A stretch of 64,000 nt of DNA from Bacteroidota bacterium (GCA_023428755.1 JAEYWX010000019.1:26539-90538); one strand, 5' to 3'; positions 9,082-18,446 are shown, counted from the first letter of the stretch. Notes: generated by a model from the letters alone, not told the origin. Made by a program: numbers and translations.

Positions 9082-9120
9082 TTCCCAACACGTTTTTGAT
9101 GCGGTTGGGAATTTTGTTTT
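9082..9120 (+). terminator. Hairpin terminator between rpsO and pnp
   Basis: TTCCCAAC (9082-9089) pairs with GTTGGGAA (9104-9111), followed by TTTTGTTTTTG. It would end rpsO transcripts or act as a processing site ahead of pnp. Confidence 0.65.
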
Positions 9121-9215
9121 TGTTACAGGTTTCTCCCTTCATTTCATTATTCACTGAATTGCCTGTACGGCTCACTTCCCGCCTGCCTGCTTGTCAATTC
9201 AAAAACACATGTAGT

Positions 9216-11396
9216 ATGTTATCACAACCTATCAGTAAATCATTTGATTTGGGTGGTGGCCGTATTGTTACCATCGAAACTGGTAAACTGGCCCGCCAGG
9301 CCGATGGTGCTGTAACTGTGCGCCAGGGCAATTGTATTTTGCTCGCAACAGTTGTTGCCAATAAAGAACCAAAAGAGGGACAGGATTTCTTCCCTTTATC
9401 AGTAGACTACCAGGAAAAATTTGCATCTGCAGGCCGTATTCCCGGTTCATTTTTTAAGCGTGAAGCACGATTGAACGATTACGAGGTACTCACCAGCCGT
9501 TTGATCGACCGTGCTTTACGACCTTTGTTCCCCGAAGATTATTTGTGCGATGTGCAGGTATTGATCAGCCTCGTTTCATCTGATGCAGAGGTAATGCCCG
9601 ATGCATTGGCTTGTTTGGCTGCATCAGCTGCATTAGCTGTTTCAGATATTCCCATCAAAGAAATTATTTCAGAAGTACGTATCGCTACCATTGATGGTGA
9701 AATGGTGATCAACCCCACCCGTTCACAATTGGCAAGGGCCACTTCTGAATTCATCATCGCAGCAACAGAAAAAAACCTGATGATGGTGGAAGGTGAAGCA
9801 AAAGAATGCAGTGAAGAAGATTTGGTAAAAGCATTGGAAATGGCGCATGATGCCATCCGTGTTCAGATCAAAGCACAGCAGGAGCTGCGTGAGGCAAAAG
9901 GCGTCACTACCAAGCGTGATTACAAAAAGCCCGAAGCAAATGAAGAGATCAATCAAAAAGTGATTGCTTTTGCAAAAGATAAAATTTATGCGATTTCAAA
10001 AGCAGGCAGTGCCAAGAACGAGCGGAGTGAAGCTTACAGCAAGCTGAAAGAGGAACTGGTTGCCAGCCTTGGTGAAGAAGCAACGGATGCAGATAAGAAA
10101 TTTGCAAAGAAATACTTCGAAGATCTGAAGTGGGAAGTGGTACGTAACATGATCCTTGAAGATCGTGTTCGTTTGGATGGCCGTAAGTTAGACCAGGTTC
10201 GTCCGCTTGCAATGGAAATTGAACCATTGCCAACGCCGCACGGTTCTGCTTTGTTTACACGTGGTGAAACACAATCGTTAACCACTGTAACATTGGGTAC
10301 CAAGCTGGATGAGTTGTTGGTAGAGAGTGCAGCCAACAGCAGTTATTCAAAATTCTTCCTGCATTATAATTTCCCGCCGTTTTCAACTGGTGAAGTAAAG
10401 ATGATGCGTGGAGTTGGTCGACGTGAAGTAGGTCATGGTAACCTTGCACAACGTTCATTAAAACAAATGATGCCCGGTGGCGAATATCCATACACTGTTC
10501 GTGTAGTGAGTGATATTCTTGAATCAAACGGTTCGTCATCAATGGCAACAGTATGTGCGGGTTCATTGGCGTTAATGGATGCAGGCGTTCCGGTGCAGAA
10601 ACACGTTAGTGGTGTTGCAATGGGATTGATTACCCGTGGTGATGGTAAGTATGCAATTTTAACTGACATCCTTGGTGATGAAGATCATTTGGGTGATATG
10701 GACTTTAAAGTAACCGGAACACGTGAAGGTATTTGCGGTGTGCAGATGGATATTAAAGTGGATGGTTTAAGTATGGATGTAATGCGTGAAGCATTGAACC
10801 AGGCAAAGGCCGGTCGTTTACATATTCTGGATGCAATGTATGAGTGTGTGTCTGAACCACGACCTGAGGTGAAACCACATGCACCACGCATGGAGAAACT
10901 GATCATCGATAAAGAATTTATTGGTGCAGTGATCGGACCAGGTGGTAAAGTGATCCAGGAAATTCAGCGTGAAACAGGTACAACTATTACCATTGAAGAA
11001 GTAGGTAATTACGGTGAGGTGAGCATCTTCTCACAAGAAAAAACCGGCTTGGAAAAAGCAGTAGCATGGGTAAAAGGTATTGTAGCGGTTCCTGAAGTAG
11101 GTGCAGTGTACGAAGCAACTGTAAAAGGCATTAAAGAATTTGGTGCGTTTGTAGAATTCCTGCCAAAGAAAGAAGGTTTGTTACACATCAGTGAAATAAG
11201 CTGGAAGCGCCTCGACAGCATGGAAGGTGTGTTGAATGTGGGTGATGTGGTGAAAGTAAAGCTCATTGGTCTTGATCCAAGAACCGGTAAGTTTAAACTC
11301 AGCCGCAAAGCCTTAATGCCAAAACCGGAGAGTGGTCCACGTCCGCAGGTACAGCCAAAGCAGGATGAAGGAAACAAAGGTGAAGAGCGTCTTTAA
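9216..11396 (+). CDS. pnp: Polyribonucleotide nucleotidyltransferase (PNPase)
   Basis: 3'-5' phosphorolytic exoribonuclease of RNA decay. The 726-residue protein has two RNase PH domains (FFKREARLNDYEVLTSRLIDR in the first; TRGETQSLTTVTLGT and LPFxTG-like GVAMGLI in the second), a KH domain (FIGAVIGPGGKVIQEI) and a C-terminal S1 domain (GIKEFGAFVEFLPKKEGLLH). I use the ATG at 9216 (MLSQPISKSFDLGGG), which fits the family; an in-frame ATG 120 nt earlier lies within the terminator region. It follows rpsO and ends at a strong terminator. Confidence 0.97.
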   Translation: MLSQPISKSFDLGGGRIVTIETGKLARQADGAVTVRQGNCILLATVVANKEPKEGQDFFPLSVDYQEKFASAGRIPGSFFKREARLNDYEVLTSRLIDRALRPLFPEDYLCDVQVLISLVSSDAEVMPDALACLAASAALAVSDIPIKEIISEVRIATIDGEMVINPTRSQLARATSEFIIAATEKNLMMVEGEAKECSEEDLVKALEMAHDAIRVQIKAQQELREAKGVTTKRDYKKPEANEEINQKVIAFAKDKIYAISKAGSAKNERSEAYSKLKEELVASLGEEATDADKKFAKKYFEDLKWEVVRNMILEDRVRLDGRKLDQVRPLAMEIEPLPTPHGSALFTRGETQSLTTVTLGTKLDELLVESAANSSYSKFFLHYNFPPFSTGEVKMMRGVGRREVGHGNLAQRSLKQMMPGGEYPYTVRVVSDILESNGSSSMATVCAGSLALMDAGVPVQKHVSGVAMGLITRGDGKYAILTDILGDEDHLGDMDFKVTGTREGICGVQMDIKVDGLSMDVMREALNQAKAGRLHILDAMYECVSEPRPEVKPHAPRMEKLIIDKEFIGAVIGPGGKVIQEIQRETGTTITIEEVGNYGEVSIFSQEKTGLEKAVAWVKGIVAVPEVGAVYEATVKGIKEFGAFVEFLPKKEGLLHISEISWKRLDSMEGVLNVGDVVKVKLIGLDPRTGKFKLSRKALMPKPESGPRPQVQPKQDEGNKGEERL

Positions 11397-11416
11397 TAAG
11401 CAATAAATTGAAAGCG

Positions 11417-11447
11417 AATCTCCGGTCTTAAGACCGGAGATTTTTTT
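11417..11447 (+). terminator. Strong intrinsic terminator of pnp
   Basis: A perfect inverted repeat spans 11417-11442 (arms AATCTCCGGTCTT and AAGACCGGAGATT) and runs into seven T residues. Confidence 0.9.
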
Positions 11448-11483
11448 GGCATTTATATTTTACGAAATTAAATTTCGAAATTG

Positions 11484-11491
11484 TAAATTTG
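11484..11491 (+). promoter_or_regulatory. -7 box for the toxin-antitoxin pair
   Basis: TAAATTTG matches TAnnTTTG and ends 5 nt before the toxin ATG at 11497, so the message would be nearly leaderless. No -33 TTG is seen at the right spacing. Confidence 0.35.
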
Positions 11492-11496
11492 CAAAT

Positions 11497-11790
11497 ATGG
11501 TTGTTATCAGTTACGGTACACTAAAGGCTTTTTACGAAGTACATGCAGATGCTGAAGAAGCATTAAATAACTGGTATCGATTGGCAATCAATTCTGATTG
11601 GAAGCAAATAGCCGATATAAAAGCAGTTTTCAACTCAGTTGATTATGTTGGAAATGATCGGTTTGTATTTAACATAAGAGGGAATAAATACAGATTGGTT
11701 GTTATGATTTTTTTTAATATCAGGACAGTTTTTATAAGGTTTGTTGGCACACATGCTGAATATGATCAAATTGATTGTTCAACTATTTAA
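11497..11790 (+). CDS. HigB-family mRNA interferase toxin
   Basis: A 97-residue toxin of the HigB_toxin type (RelE fold), expected to cleave ribosome-bound mRNA. Family blocks are VHADAEEALNNWYRLA, DWKQIADIKAVFNSVDYVGN, RFVFNIRGNKYRLVVMI and VFIRFVGTHAEYDQID. The start at 11497 (MVVISYG) follows a -7 box directly and fits the family. The antitoxin gene begins 10 nt after its stop. Toxin-first order is normal for HigBA. Confidence 0.87.
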   Translation: MVVISYGTLKAFYEVHADAEEALNNWYRLAINSDWKQIADIKAVFNSVDYVGNDRFVFNIRGNKYRLVVMIFFNIRTVFIRFVGTHAEYDQIDCSTI

Positions 11791-11800
11791 AACAATAACG

Positions 11801-12160
11801 ATGATACAATCTAAAGAGCAATACGATAGTGTTATGCAGCAAATTAATTTGCTGATGGGTAAAGGCAGTGATAACATCAGCAATGAAGAATTGATTACAC
11901 TAAAGTTATTGGCCGAGGCTGCGCAGGCATATGAACAAAAGATTTATAACGTTAAAAGCCCCGAAACCCTGCAGGGAATATTGGAGTTGTTCATGTTTGA
12001 AGCAAAGATGAACCAAAAACAGTTTGCAGCTTTTCTCGGCATTTCTGAAACCAAACTTTCCTTTGTGCTAAACGGCAAACGCAGACCTGATGTGGATTTA
12101 TTAAAATTGCTGCATACCAAATTGAATCTTGATGCAGCAGTGTTACTGCAAGCTGCTTAG
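11801..12160 (+). CDS. HigA-family antitoxin, helix-turn-helix
   Basis: A 119-residue protein with an N-terminal region common to HigA-like antitoxins (EELITLKLLAEAAQAYEQKIYNV) and a C-terminal XRE helix-turn-helix (MNQKQFAAFLGISETKLSFVLNGKRRPDVDLLKLLHTKL). It should neutralise the HigB toxin encoded 10 nt upstream and repress the shared promoter. The start at 11801 (MIQSKEQYD) is chosen because the earlier in-frame ATG lies inside the toxin gene. Confidence 0.87.
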   Translation: MIQSKEQYDSVMQQINLLMGKGSDNISNEELITLKLLAEAAQAYEQKIYNVKSPETLQGILELFMFEAKMNQKQFAAFLGISETKLSFVLNGKRRPDVDLLKLLHTKLNLDAAVLLQAA

Positions 12161-12205
12161 TTTTTTAAACTTAAAATACCGTTACGAATTGCATATCGAC
12201 TTACA

Positions 12206-13027
12206 ATGAATAATTATATAAAAATCAGCATTGATATCGACACTGAAGAAGAGCAGGAATTACTGCTTGCTTTACTAAGCGAAGCAGGGTATGATGGTTT
12301 TGAAGAAACGGAAGATCAACTCAATGCCTATATCAACGAAGCAGCATTTAATGAAACAGAACTAAAAACATTGTTACAATCATTTTCGAAAGAGTTTGGC
12401 AAAGAGGTCATCGCTCCCCGCAACTGGAACCAGGAATGGGAACAGCATTACGAACCCGTTATTGTAAATGATTTTGTGGCAGTGCGTGCTCATTTTCATG
12501 CGCCCATTGCAAACGTGCAGCATGAGATAGTGATCACTCCCAAAATGAGTTTTGGTACCGGGCATCATGCCACTACCTGGCAAATGATGAAGCAAATGCA
12601 GCAGATTGATTTTAACGGTAAAACAGTTTTTGATTTTGGTTGCGGTACGGGTGTGCTGGCCATCCTTGCAGAAAAGCTGGGCGCAGCAGAGATATTGGCA
12701 ATTGATAATGATGACATATGCGTTGAAAACTCGCTGGAGAATGTAGCAAACAATCAATGCACACATATTCATGTGGAAAAAGCAACGGCACCGCCCAACG
12801 GAAAAATGTTTGATGTGATACTGGCCAATATCAATCGACATATTCTGCTGTCAACAATGGAAACCATGGCAGCAACATTGAACAGAAACGGTTACCTGCT
12901 GATCAGTGGTTTTTATGCATTTGAAGATCAGTTGCTGATTGATGCAGCCAATAGTCATCAATTGCACATGCAGCAATCATCGCAACGGGATCAATGGAGT
13001 TGTTTATTGTTCAGCAAACAGGCGTAA
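12206..13027 (+). CDS. prmA: Ribosomal protein L11 methyltransferase
   Basis: SAM-dependent enzyme that trimethylates L11. The 273 residues have the N-terminal substrate-recognition part (YIKISIDIDTEEEQELLLALLSEAGYDGFEE), the conserved FGTGHHATTWQMM block, and the SAM site VFDFGCGTGVLAILAEKLGA with ILANINRHIL. It ends one base before the plsY ATG, so the two are probably co-transcribed. Confidence 0.93.
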   Translation: MNNYIKISIDIDTEEEQELLLALLSEAGYDGFEETEDQLNAYINEAAFNETELKTLLQSFSKEFGKEVIAPRNWNQEWEQHYEPVIVNDFVAVRAHFHAPIANVQHEIVITPKMSFGTGHHATTWQMMKQMQQIDFNGKTVFDFGCGTGVLAILAEKLGAAEILAIDNDDICVENSLENVANNQCTHIHVEKATAPPNGKMFDVILANINRHILLSTMETMAATLNRNGYLLISGFYAFEDQLLIDAANSHQLHMQQSSQRDQWSCLLFSKQA

Positions 13028-13028
13028 G

Positions 13029-13661
13029 ATGAACCTGGCAATCCTGACCATAGCTGCGTATTTAATTGGATCCATTCCAACTGCCTTCTGGATCGGAAAG
13101 ATCTTTTTCAATATTGATATCCGTGAACATGGCAGTAAAAACATGGGCGCTACCAATACCTTTCGTGTGTTAGGGGCTGTGTGGGGCATTGTAGTATTGC
13201 TCATTGATATGGGAAAAGGAATTGCGGCTGTGCAACTGGCACATATGGTGCAGCCGTCTGACTGGTTAGGTACAGAACATACATTCTGGAAATTGATTTT
13301 CGGGTTGGTTGCAATTGCCGGACACATCTTTCCCATATTCGCCGGCTTCAGAGGTGGTAAAGGTGTGGCTACGTTGTTTGGAGTAGTGATAGCTATTCAA
13401 CCATGGACAGCACTCATTAGCGTAGGCGTTTTTTTAGCAGTTGTATTTTTAACGAAATACATTTCCTTAGGCTCTATCATTGCAGTGGTTGTATTTGCTG
13501 CCTGTGTGTGGTTCGCTGTGTTTGAAACCAATGTGTACATGCGGTGGTTTTCTGTAATCGCAGCCACATTGGTGATAGGAATGCATTGGTCAAACATTAT
13601 GCGGTTGGTTGCAGGGAAAGAACATAAGTTCAACGGTTTCAGAAAGAAAAAGAAACCTTAA
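13029..13661 (+). CDS. plsY: Glycerol-3-phosphate acyltransferase PlsY
   Basis: Integral membrane enzyme that transfers an acyl group from acyl phosphate to glycerol-3-phosphate, the first step of phospholipid synthesis. The 210-residue protein has about five membrane segments and the family motifs YLIGSIPTAFWIGK, DIREHGSKNMGATNTFR and FRGGKGVAT. The ATG at 13029 lies one base after the prmA stop; a longer in-frame start would overlap prmA by 90 nt and is rejected. Prediction is firm. Confidence 0.95.
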   Translation: MNLAILTIAAYLIGSIPTAFWIGKIFFNIDIREHGSKNMGATNTFRVLGAVWGIVVLLIDMGKGIAAVQLAHMVQPSDWLGTEHTFWKLIFGLVAIAGHIFPIFAGFRGGKGVATLFGVVIAIQPWTALISVGVFLAVVFLTKYISLGSIIAVVVFAACVWFAVFETNVYMRWFSVIAATLVIGMHWSNIMRLVAGKEHKFNGFRKKKKP

Positions 13662-13730
13662 CATTCCTTACCACATTCTATCTTTAAACTTGGTACGTAA
13701 ATTGAAATCTATTTAAAAAATCAACGAAAG

Positions 13731-14543
13731 ATGAAAAAGATACTTAGCTCATTTGTGGTCGTAGCTTTTCTGTTAGCGGGTTGTGCAAAGAACCAGGTGA
13801 CCGGGCGTAGTCAACTTCGGTTACTACCCGAAAAAGACTTGCAGTCAATGGCAACACAACAATACCAGCAGTTTTTATCGGAAAGTAAAGTTGTGCCTGT
13901 AACAGTGAATAAAGATGCAGAAATGGTACGCCGTGTAGGTACACGTATCGCAGCGGCTATTACCCAGTTTCTGCAAAAAGAAGGAAAAGGCGACTTGCTC
14001 GAAGGCTACAAATGGGAGTTTAATCTCATCGATAATAAAGAAGTGAATGCCTGGTGTATGCCCGGTGGTAAAGTGGTCGTGTACACTGGTTTATTACCCG
14101 TAACACAAAACGAAGCAGCGCTGGCTGTGGTAGTGGGACACGAAATTGCTCATGCGATTGCATTGCACGGAAATGAACGCATGAGCCAGGGTTTGATGCA
14201 GCAGTTAGGCGGTGTGGCATTATCGGTGGCAGTAGCCAATAAGCCGGCCGAAACGCAGAACCTCTTTATGACGGCCTATGGTATTGGTTCAACGGTAGGA
14301 GGTACCTTGCCGTTCTCCCGCAAGCAGGAGTTGGAAGCCGATCAGTTTGGACTTCGTTTTGCTGCCATGGCAGGTTATAACCCACAGGAAGCCATTCCTT
14401 TCTGGCAACGCATGGCACAGGCCAGCGGCGGACAAAAACCACCTGAGTTGTTGAGCACCCATCCGTCGGATGCCACCCGTATTCAAAAAATGCAGACCTA
14501 TGTAAAAGAGGCAATGCCTTATTACAAACCACTGGCTAAATAA
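13731..14543 (+). CDS. M48-family metalloprotease lipoprotein
   Basis: A 270-residue periplasmic lipoprotein: signal peptide with lipobox LLAGC (Cys 18), then an M48 peptidase domain. The zinc site is HEIAH, with the third ligand in KQELEADQFG. It resembles LoiP/BepA-like proteases involved in outer-membrane quality control (VTGRSQLRLLPE is a typical N-terminal block). It has no TPR extension, so it is the short form. A terminator follows directly. Confidence 0.92.
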   Translation: MKKILSSFVVVAFLLAGCAKNQVTGRSQLRLLPEKDLQSMATQQYQQFLSESKVVPVTVNKDAEMVRRVGTRIAAAITQFLQKEGKGDLLEGYKWEFNLIDNKEVNAWCMPGGKVVVYTGLLPVTQNEAALAVVVGHEIAHAIALHGNERMSQGLMQQLGGVALSVAVANKPAETQNLFMTAYGIGSTVGGTLPFSRKQELEADQFGLRFAAMAGYNPQEAIPFWQRMAQASGGQKPPELLSTHPSDATRIQKMQTYVKEAMPYYKPLAK

Positions 14544-14567
14544 TTAACAACCAGTTTTTTAAATACC

Positions 14568-14597
14568 AAATCCCTCCAAGGTGGAGGGATTTTTTTT
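14568..14597 (+). terminator. Intrinsic terminator after the M48 protease gene
   Basis: AAATCCCTCC (14568-14577) pairs with GGAGGGATTT around the loop AAGGT and is followed by a run of T. Confidence 0.85.
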
Positions 14598-14652
14598 GGA
14601 TTTGTTTCGTAAAAAGATGCCCGTTTTATGCGCATTTACGGGTAAAATGGAC

Positions 14653-14660
14653 TACTTTTG
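14653..14660 (+). promoter_or_regulatory. -7 box upstream of the DUF3052-like gene
   Basis: TACTTTTG matches TAnnTTTG, 37 nt before the ATG at 14698. It is directly after the terminator of the previous gene, as expected for a new transcription unit. Confidence 0.5.
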
Positions 14661-14697
14661 CACTCCAACTCTAGTTCTCATCAAAATTTACATTGGC

Positions 14698-15144
14698 ATG
14701 TCTATTTCTCTCTTGGAAAAACTCCAATTGAACGAAGAAAAGAACTTACTCATTCAGGGATTACCCTCTTCAATCGAAAAACAATTTGTGAAGCTGTCGT
14801 TTGCAAAAAACGTCACTCCGTTGTTACGTAGTAAGAAGATTGACTTCGCCCTGATTTTTGCGGTAAATCAGAATCAATTGAACGGAATCTTAAAGGAAGT
14901 GTTACCTGCTTTGGCATCCAATGCCAAGTTTTGGGTAGCATATCCGAAAACAGCTTCTAAAATTGTGAGTGATTTAAACCGTGATGGAAGCTGGCAGTTT
15001 GTTTGCCAGTGCGGATTTGAAACTTCAGAAGAAGTGGTGTTGGATCATGTTTGGACAGCGATGCGTTTTGAACACGCCATGGCATTAGCTCCAAAGCCAA
15101 CAAGAACAAACAGAACTTCAAGGTTAACACCGGCTGAAGCGTAA
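14698..15144 (+). CDS. DUF3052-like protein of unknown function
   Basis: A 148-residue soluble protein. Blocks such as KIDFALIFAVNQNQLNGIL, AKFWVAYPKTASKIVSDLNRDGSW and LDHVWTAMRFE follow the DUF3052 pattern (WVAYPK, then a W-x-A-M/L-R-F end). No catalytic residues or function are known. The start MSISLLEKL at 14698 is preferred because the longer frame begins inside the preceding terminator. Confidence 0.7.
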   Translation: MSISLLEKLQLNEEKNLLIQGLPSSIEKQFVKLSFAKNVTPLLRSKKIDFALIFAVNQNQLNGILKEVLPALASNAKFWVAYPKTASKIVSDLNRDGSWQFVCQCGFETSEEVVLDHVWTAMRFEHAMALAPKPTRTNRTSRLTPAEA

Positions 15145-15168
15145 ATCCGTTCACCAACTAATTACACT

Positions 15169-15192
15169 AGCCGTCTGCAAAGGCGGCTTTTT
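15169..15192 (+). terminator. Intrinsic terminator after the DUF3052-like gene
   Basis: AGCCGTC (15169-15175) pairs with GGCGGCT (15182-15188, one G-T pair), followed by a short T run. Confidence 0.7.
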
Positions 15193-15200
15193 AGTTTTAC

Positions 15201-15722
15201 ATGAGTCATCAGAATATTGAAATAAAAGCACGCTGTGCAGATGCTTCCTTTATCCGGCAGTACCTGCATCAACAGAAAGCGTTGTTTAAAGGAGTTGATG
15301 AACAAACGGATACCTATTTTCACGTGAACAGTGGCCGGCTGAAATTGCGGCAGGGAGCCATTGAAAATTCACTCATTTTTTACAAACGTGATAACAGTGC
15401 AGGCCCGAAGCTGAGCGAAGTATATTTAGTGCAGGTGGATCATAACAGCGAGCCGTTGAAAGAATTGCTTACACATGCCAACGGAGTGAAAGTAGTGGTG
15501 AAAAAGAAACGGGAAATTTATTTCATCGAAAACGTAAAGTTTCACATAGATGAAGTGGAAGGGCTGGGAAGTTTTGTGGAAATTGAAGCCATTGATGAAG
15601 ACGGCACACTTGGTTTAGGAACCATTCAACAGCAATGTGCCTATTACCTGCAGCAATTTAACATACAAACCGATGATCTTTTAACGCATTCTTACAGCGA
15701 CCTGTTGTTGAAAGCAACGTAG
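15201..15722 (+). CDS. CYTH-domain protein (class IV adenylate cyclase-like)
   Basis: A 173-residue CYTH-fold protein, a family of triphosphate-tunnel enzymes including class IV adenylate cyclase and thiamine triphosphatase. Seen are NIEIKARCAD at the N-terminus (a partial ExExK motif), TDTYFHVNSGRLKLRQG, VVKKKREIYFIENVKFHIDEVEGLGSFVEIEA. Whether it makes cAMP or cleaves a triphosphate cannot be told. It is 13 nt upstream of the PAP2 gene. Confidence 0.82.
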   Translation: MSHQNIEIKARCADASFIRQYLHQQKALFKGVDEQTDTYFHVNSGRLKLRQGAIENSLIFYKRDNSAGPKLSEVYLVQVDHNSEPLKELLTHANGVKVVVKKKREIYFIENVKFHIDEVEGLGSFVEIEAIDEDGTLGLGTIQQQCAYYLQQFNIQTDDLLTHSYSDLLLKAT

Positions 15723-15735
15723 TTTTGTAACGGAC

Positions 15736-16350
15736 ATGAACTGGAAGTACAACCATCCCACTCGTAATCTGTTTACCTATGCAACGATTCTTTTTTTGTT
15801 GCTGGGTACGGCTTCCCTGTTTTACTGGAATAAAGAACAGGTATTCTTTTTTCTCAACCGGCAACATACATATACGGCTGATGTGATCCTGAAATATTTC
15901 ACCTATATCGGTGATGGCATTTTTATGATCGGGTTGGGTTTATTGTTGCTGCTGCTACGCATGCGAAAGCTCGGCGTGTTAATGTTACTTTCATTTTTAC
16001 TGAGTGGCTTATTGGCACAATCCATCAAACGGATCGAAGAACGTCCACGCCCGGGATTGTATTTTCAAAATCCGGATGTCATTCATCGGGTAGATGATGT
16101 ATTACTGAAAGGGAAAAACAGTTTTCCCAGCGGACATACAACCACGGCTTTTGCAACATTCAGCTTACTGGCCTTTGCATCACGAAACAAGTTTGTACAA
16201 TTTTTATACTTTGCCATTGCTGTAACCGTTGGCTATTCCCGTATTTATTTAGGACAGCATTTTACTGAAGATGTGTTGATGGGTGCTGCTGTAGGATTTC
16301 TCAGTTCCTTTTTCTTAAGCTGGCTGTTGCGAAAGAAAGATTGGGATTGA
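15736..16350 (+). CDS. PAP2-family membrane phosphatase
   Basis: A 204-residue membrane protein with about six helices and all three PAP2 phosphatase motifs: KRIEERPRP (KX6RP), PSGHTT, and SRIYLGQHFTED (SRX5HX3D). It probably removes phosphate from a lipid such as undecaprenyl diphosphate or phosphatidylglycerophosphate on the periplasmic face. A TAGTTTTG -7-like box overlaps the stop codon of the upstream CYTH gene. Its stop meets the end of dnaG with no gap. Confidence 0.88.
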   Translation: MNWKYNHPTRNLFTYATILFLLLGTASLFYWNKEQVFFFLNRQHTYTADVILKYFTYIGDGIFMIGLGLLLLLLRMRKLGVLMLLSFLLSGLLAQSIKRIEERPRPGLYFQNPDVIHRVDDVLLKGKNSFPSGHTTTAFATFSLLAFASRNKFVQFLYFAIAVTVGYSRIYLGQHFTEDVLMGAAVGFLSSFFLSWLLRKKDWD

Positions 16351-18288
16351 TCATCGAAAAATAACGGTCCCCATTTCCTTGGTAAGCGCCATTTCCAGTT
16401 GTTTTAAGTGCTGATGTGTTTTAATAAGCGTTACCAATTCTTCCGACGTATGTGGGCGTTCCATATCACGCTGGTTTTCGTCCACCATCTTTTTGATTTT
16501 TCGTAGTTTGAGGTAAGTAACAACCGACAACACTTCCTGGATATACATTTCTTCTCGTGTAGCAAATGGTTTTTCGTAGATGCGGATCCAGTTGGGACTT
16601 AACTCTTCGCTGAAGTCGGCAAGGGCAACCACATTTTTACTGATGGTTTGATTTTCATGAAACAAAAAGTTTTTCATGTTGGGCTCTAACCCTTCGTTGA
16701 GCCACTGTTTGTATTGATCCGTGATCTGCAGCAGATCAGGATGATCGATCATTTCCCATTCTTCTGCTTCTGCCATGATGTATTGAGCTACGGTTTGCGT
16801 TTCATCCCACGGCAATAAACCAAAATCGAGCAGGCAGCGAACGAGTGCCCGTTCATGTTGCTCATCGGTTGTAAACAACTCGGCTGTATCACTAATGCCA
16901 TCTTCATACACAGGCATATCCGGTGGCATATCAGCCGCTTGTTGCTCCTTCTGTTCAAACTTGGTAACACGTTCACGAATAAACTTATTCACCAATGCAT
17001 GCAAGCCTGTTTCATCAATACGTAACAGCTCTGCGCTCTTATGAATATAATCCTGCTGACGGGTAAAGTCTTCTACCTTGTTAATGCGGCTGATACTTTC
17101 TGCGATCGTATTCACCGCTGCCGCTTTCTTCGTTGTATCATTCCCCGCATCTTTCAGCATTACTTCCAGCTGAAAAAGAATAACGTCTTTTTTATTTTGT
17201 TTGATGAACTCAATAAAACCGGACGCACCTACTTTATTTACATAACTGTCCGGATCTTCTTTATCAGGAATCAATACAAGATTTACATTCAATCCTTCTT
17301 CCAATGCAAGATCCAATCCACGCATGGCTGCTTTTACACCGGCCGCATCACCATCATACAAAATGGTGAGGTTGTTGCTGTATTTTTTGATCAAGCGTAA
17401 TTGATCGGGCGTAAGCGATGTACCACCACTTGCTACTACGTTTTCAATACCTGCCTGGTGTAACGATACCACATCGGTATAACCTTCCACCAACAAGCAT
17501 TCATCGTTTTTATCAATGGCCTGCCGTGCAAAATAAGTACCGTATAGAATTTTACTCTTTACATAAATTTCATTCTCCGGTGTATTGATGTATTTGGGTG
17601 CATTTTCTTTTTTGCCAATGATACGTGCACCAAAGCCAATTACTTTTCCCGTACTGTTGTGTACAGGAAAAATGATCCGTTCACGGTAGTTATCCATTAA
17701 CTCACCGTTACGCTCAGCTACCAGTCCTGTTTTAGTGAGTAGCTCAGGGTTGTATTGCTGTTTGATAGCTTCGCTGGTAAATGCATCCCGTTGCCGTGGA
17801 GAGTAACCGATCTGAAATTTTTTGATCACATCTTCACGAAAACCTCGTTCTTTCAAATACGTTAATGCAACACTTGTTCCTTCTTCGGTTTCAAATAATT
17901 GCTTACTGAAAAACTGTTGTGCAAACGAATTGATGATGTGCAGACTGTCGGCGGTTTGCCGTTGCTGTACCACTTCAGGCGAAGAATAGGTTTCTTCAAC
18001 CGTAACATTATACTTGGCCGCTAAAAAGCGAAGTGCATCTACATAACTGTATTTCTCATGCTCCATGAGAAAGCTCACCGCATTGCCGCTGCGACCGCAA
18101 CCGAAACACTTATAAATTTCTTTGGTAGGCGAAACGGTAAACGACGGCGTTTTCTCATTATGAAACGGGCAAAGACCGAGATAACTACTGCCTCTTTTTT
18201 TCAGTTTCACAAATCCGCCCACGATCTCAATAATATCGATGCGGCTGAGAATTTGTTGTATGGTATCCTGTGTGATCAAGGCTGGCAA
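16351..18288 (-). CDS. dnaG: DNA primase
   Basis: Makes RNA primers for replication. The 645 residues have the N-terminal zinc finger (CPFHNEKTPSF then KCFGCG), the RNA polymerase core, the TOPRIM domain (ECLLVEGYTDV, ILYDGDAAG) and a C-terminal DnaB-interacting part. The start is unusual: there is no ATG at the N-terminus. The frame opens at TTG 18286-18288, and an alternative TTG at 18277-18279 gives LITQDTIQQIL, which matches the MISQETIQQIL start seen in relatives and may be the true one. Divergent from prfB. Confidence 0.95.
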   Translation of the reverse strand: MPALITQDTIQQILSRIDIIEIVGGFVKLKKRGSSYLGLCPFHNEKTPSFTVSPTKEIYKCFGCGRSGNAVSFLMEHEKYSYVDALRFLAAKYNVTVEETYSSPEVVQQRQTADSLHIINSFAQQFFSKQLFETEEGTSVALTYLKERGFREDVIKKFQIGYSPRQRDAFTSEAIKQQYNPELLTKTGLVAERNGELMDNYRERIIFPVHNSTGKVIGFGARIIGKKENAPKYINTPENEIYVKSKILYGTYFARQAIDKNDECLLVEGYTDVVSLHQAGIENVVASGGTSLTPDQLRLIKKYSNNLTILYDGDAAGVKAAMRGLDLALEEGLNVNLVLIPDKEDPDSYVNKVGASGFIEFIKQNKKDVILFQLEVMLKDAGNDTTKKAAAVNTIAESISRINKVEDFTRQQDYIHKSAELLRIDETGLHALVNKFIRERVTKFEQKEQQAADMPPDMPVYEDGISDTAELFTTDEQHERALVRCLLDFGLLPWDETQTVAQYIMAEAEEWEMIDHPDLLQITDQYKQWLNEGLEPNMKNFLFHENQTISKNVVALADFSEELSPNWIRIYEKPFATREEMYIQEVLSVVTYLKLRKIKKMVDENQRDMERPHTSEELVTLIKTHQHLKQLEMALTKEMGTVIFR

Positions 18289-18430
18289 ATTACGAAAATG
18301 TGTGAAGAAAGTCGGAATGTGAATAAGACCGAAAGTCAGGAAGCCGGAAAGACAGAAAATAATCAGATTGATAAATCTTCAGCTCCTTTCTTTCGGACTT
18401 TCCGACTAAAAGCTTTCGGACTATTTCCCT

Positions 18431-18438
18431 TACATTTG
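18431..18438 (+). promoter_or_regulatory. -7 box for prfB
   Basis: TACATTTG matches TAnnTTTG and ends 8 nt before the prfB ATG, implying a leaderless or nearly leaderless message. Confidence 0.45.
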
Positions 18439-18446
18439 CACCCATT

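Noticed and set aside
9096..9215. Earlier start of pnp
   Set aside because: It overlaps the rpsO terminator and adds 40 residues with no homology to PNPases.
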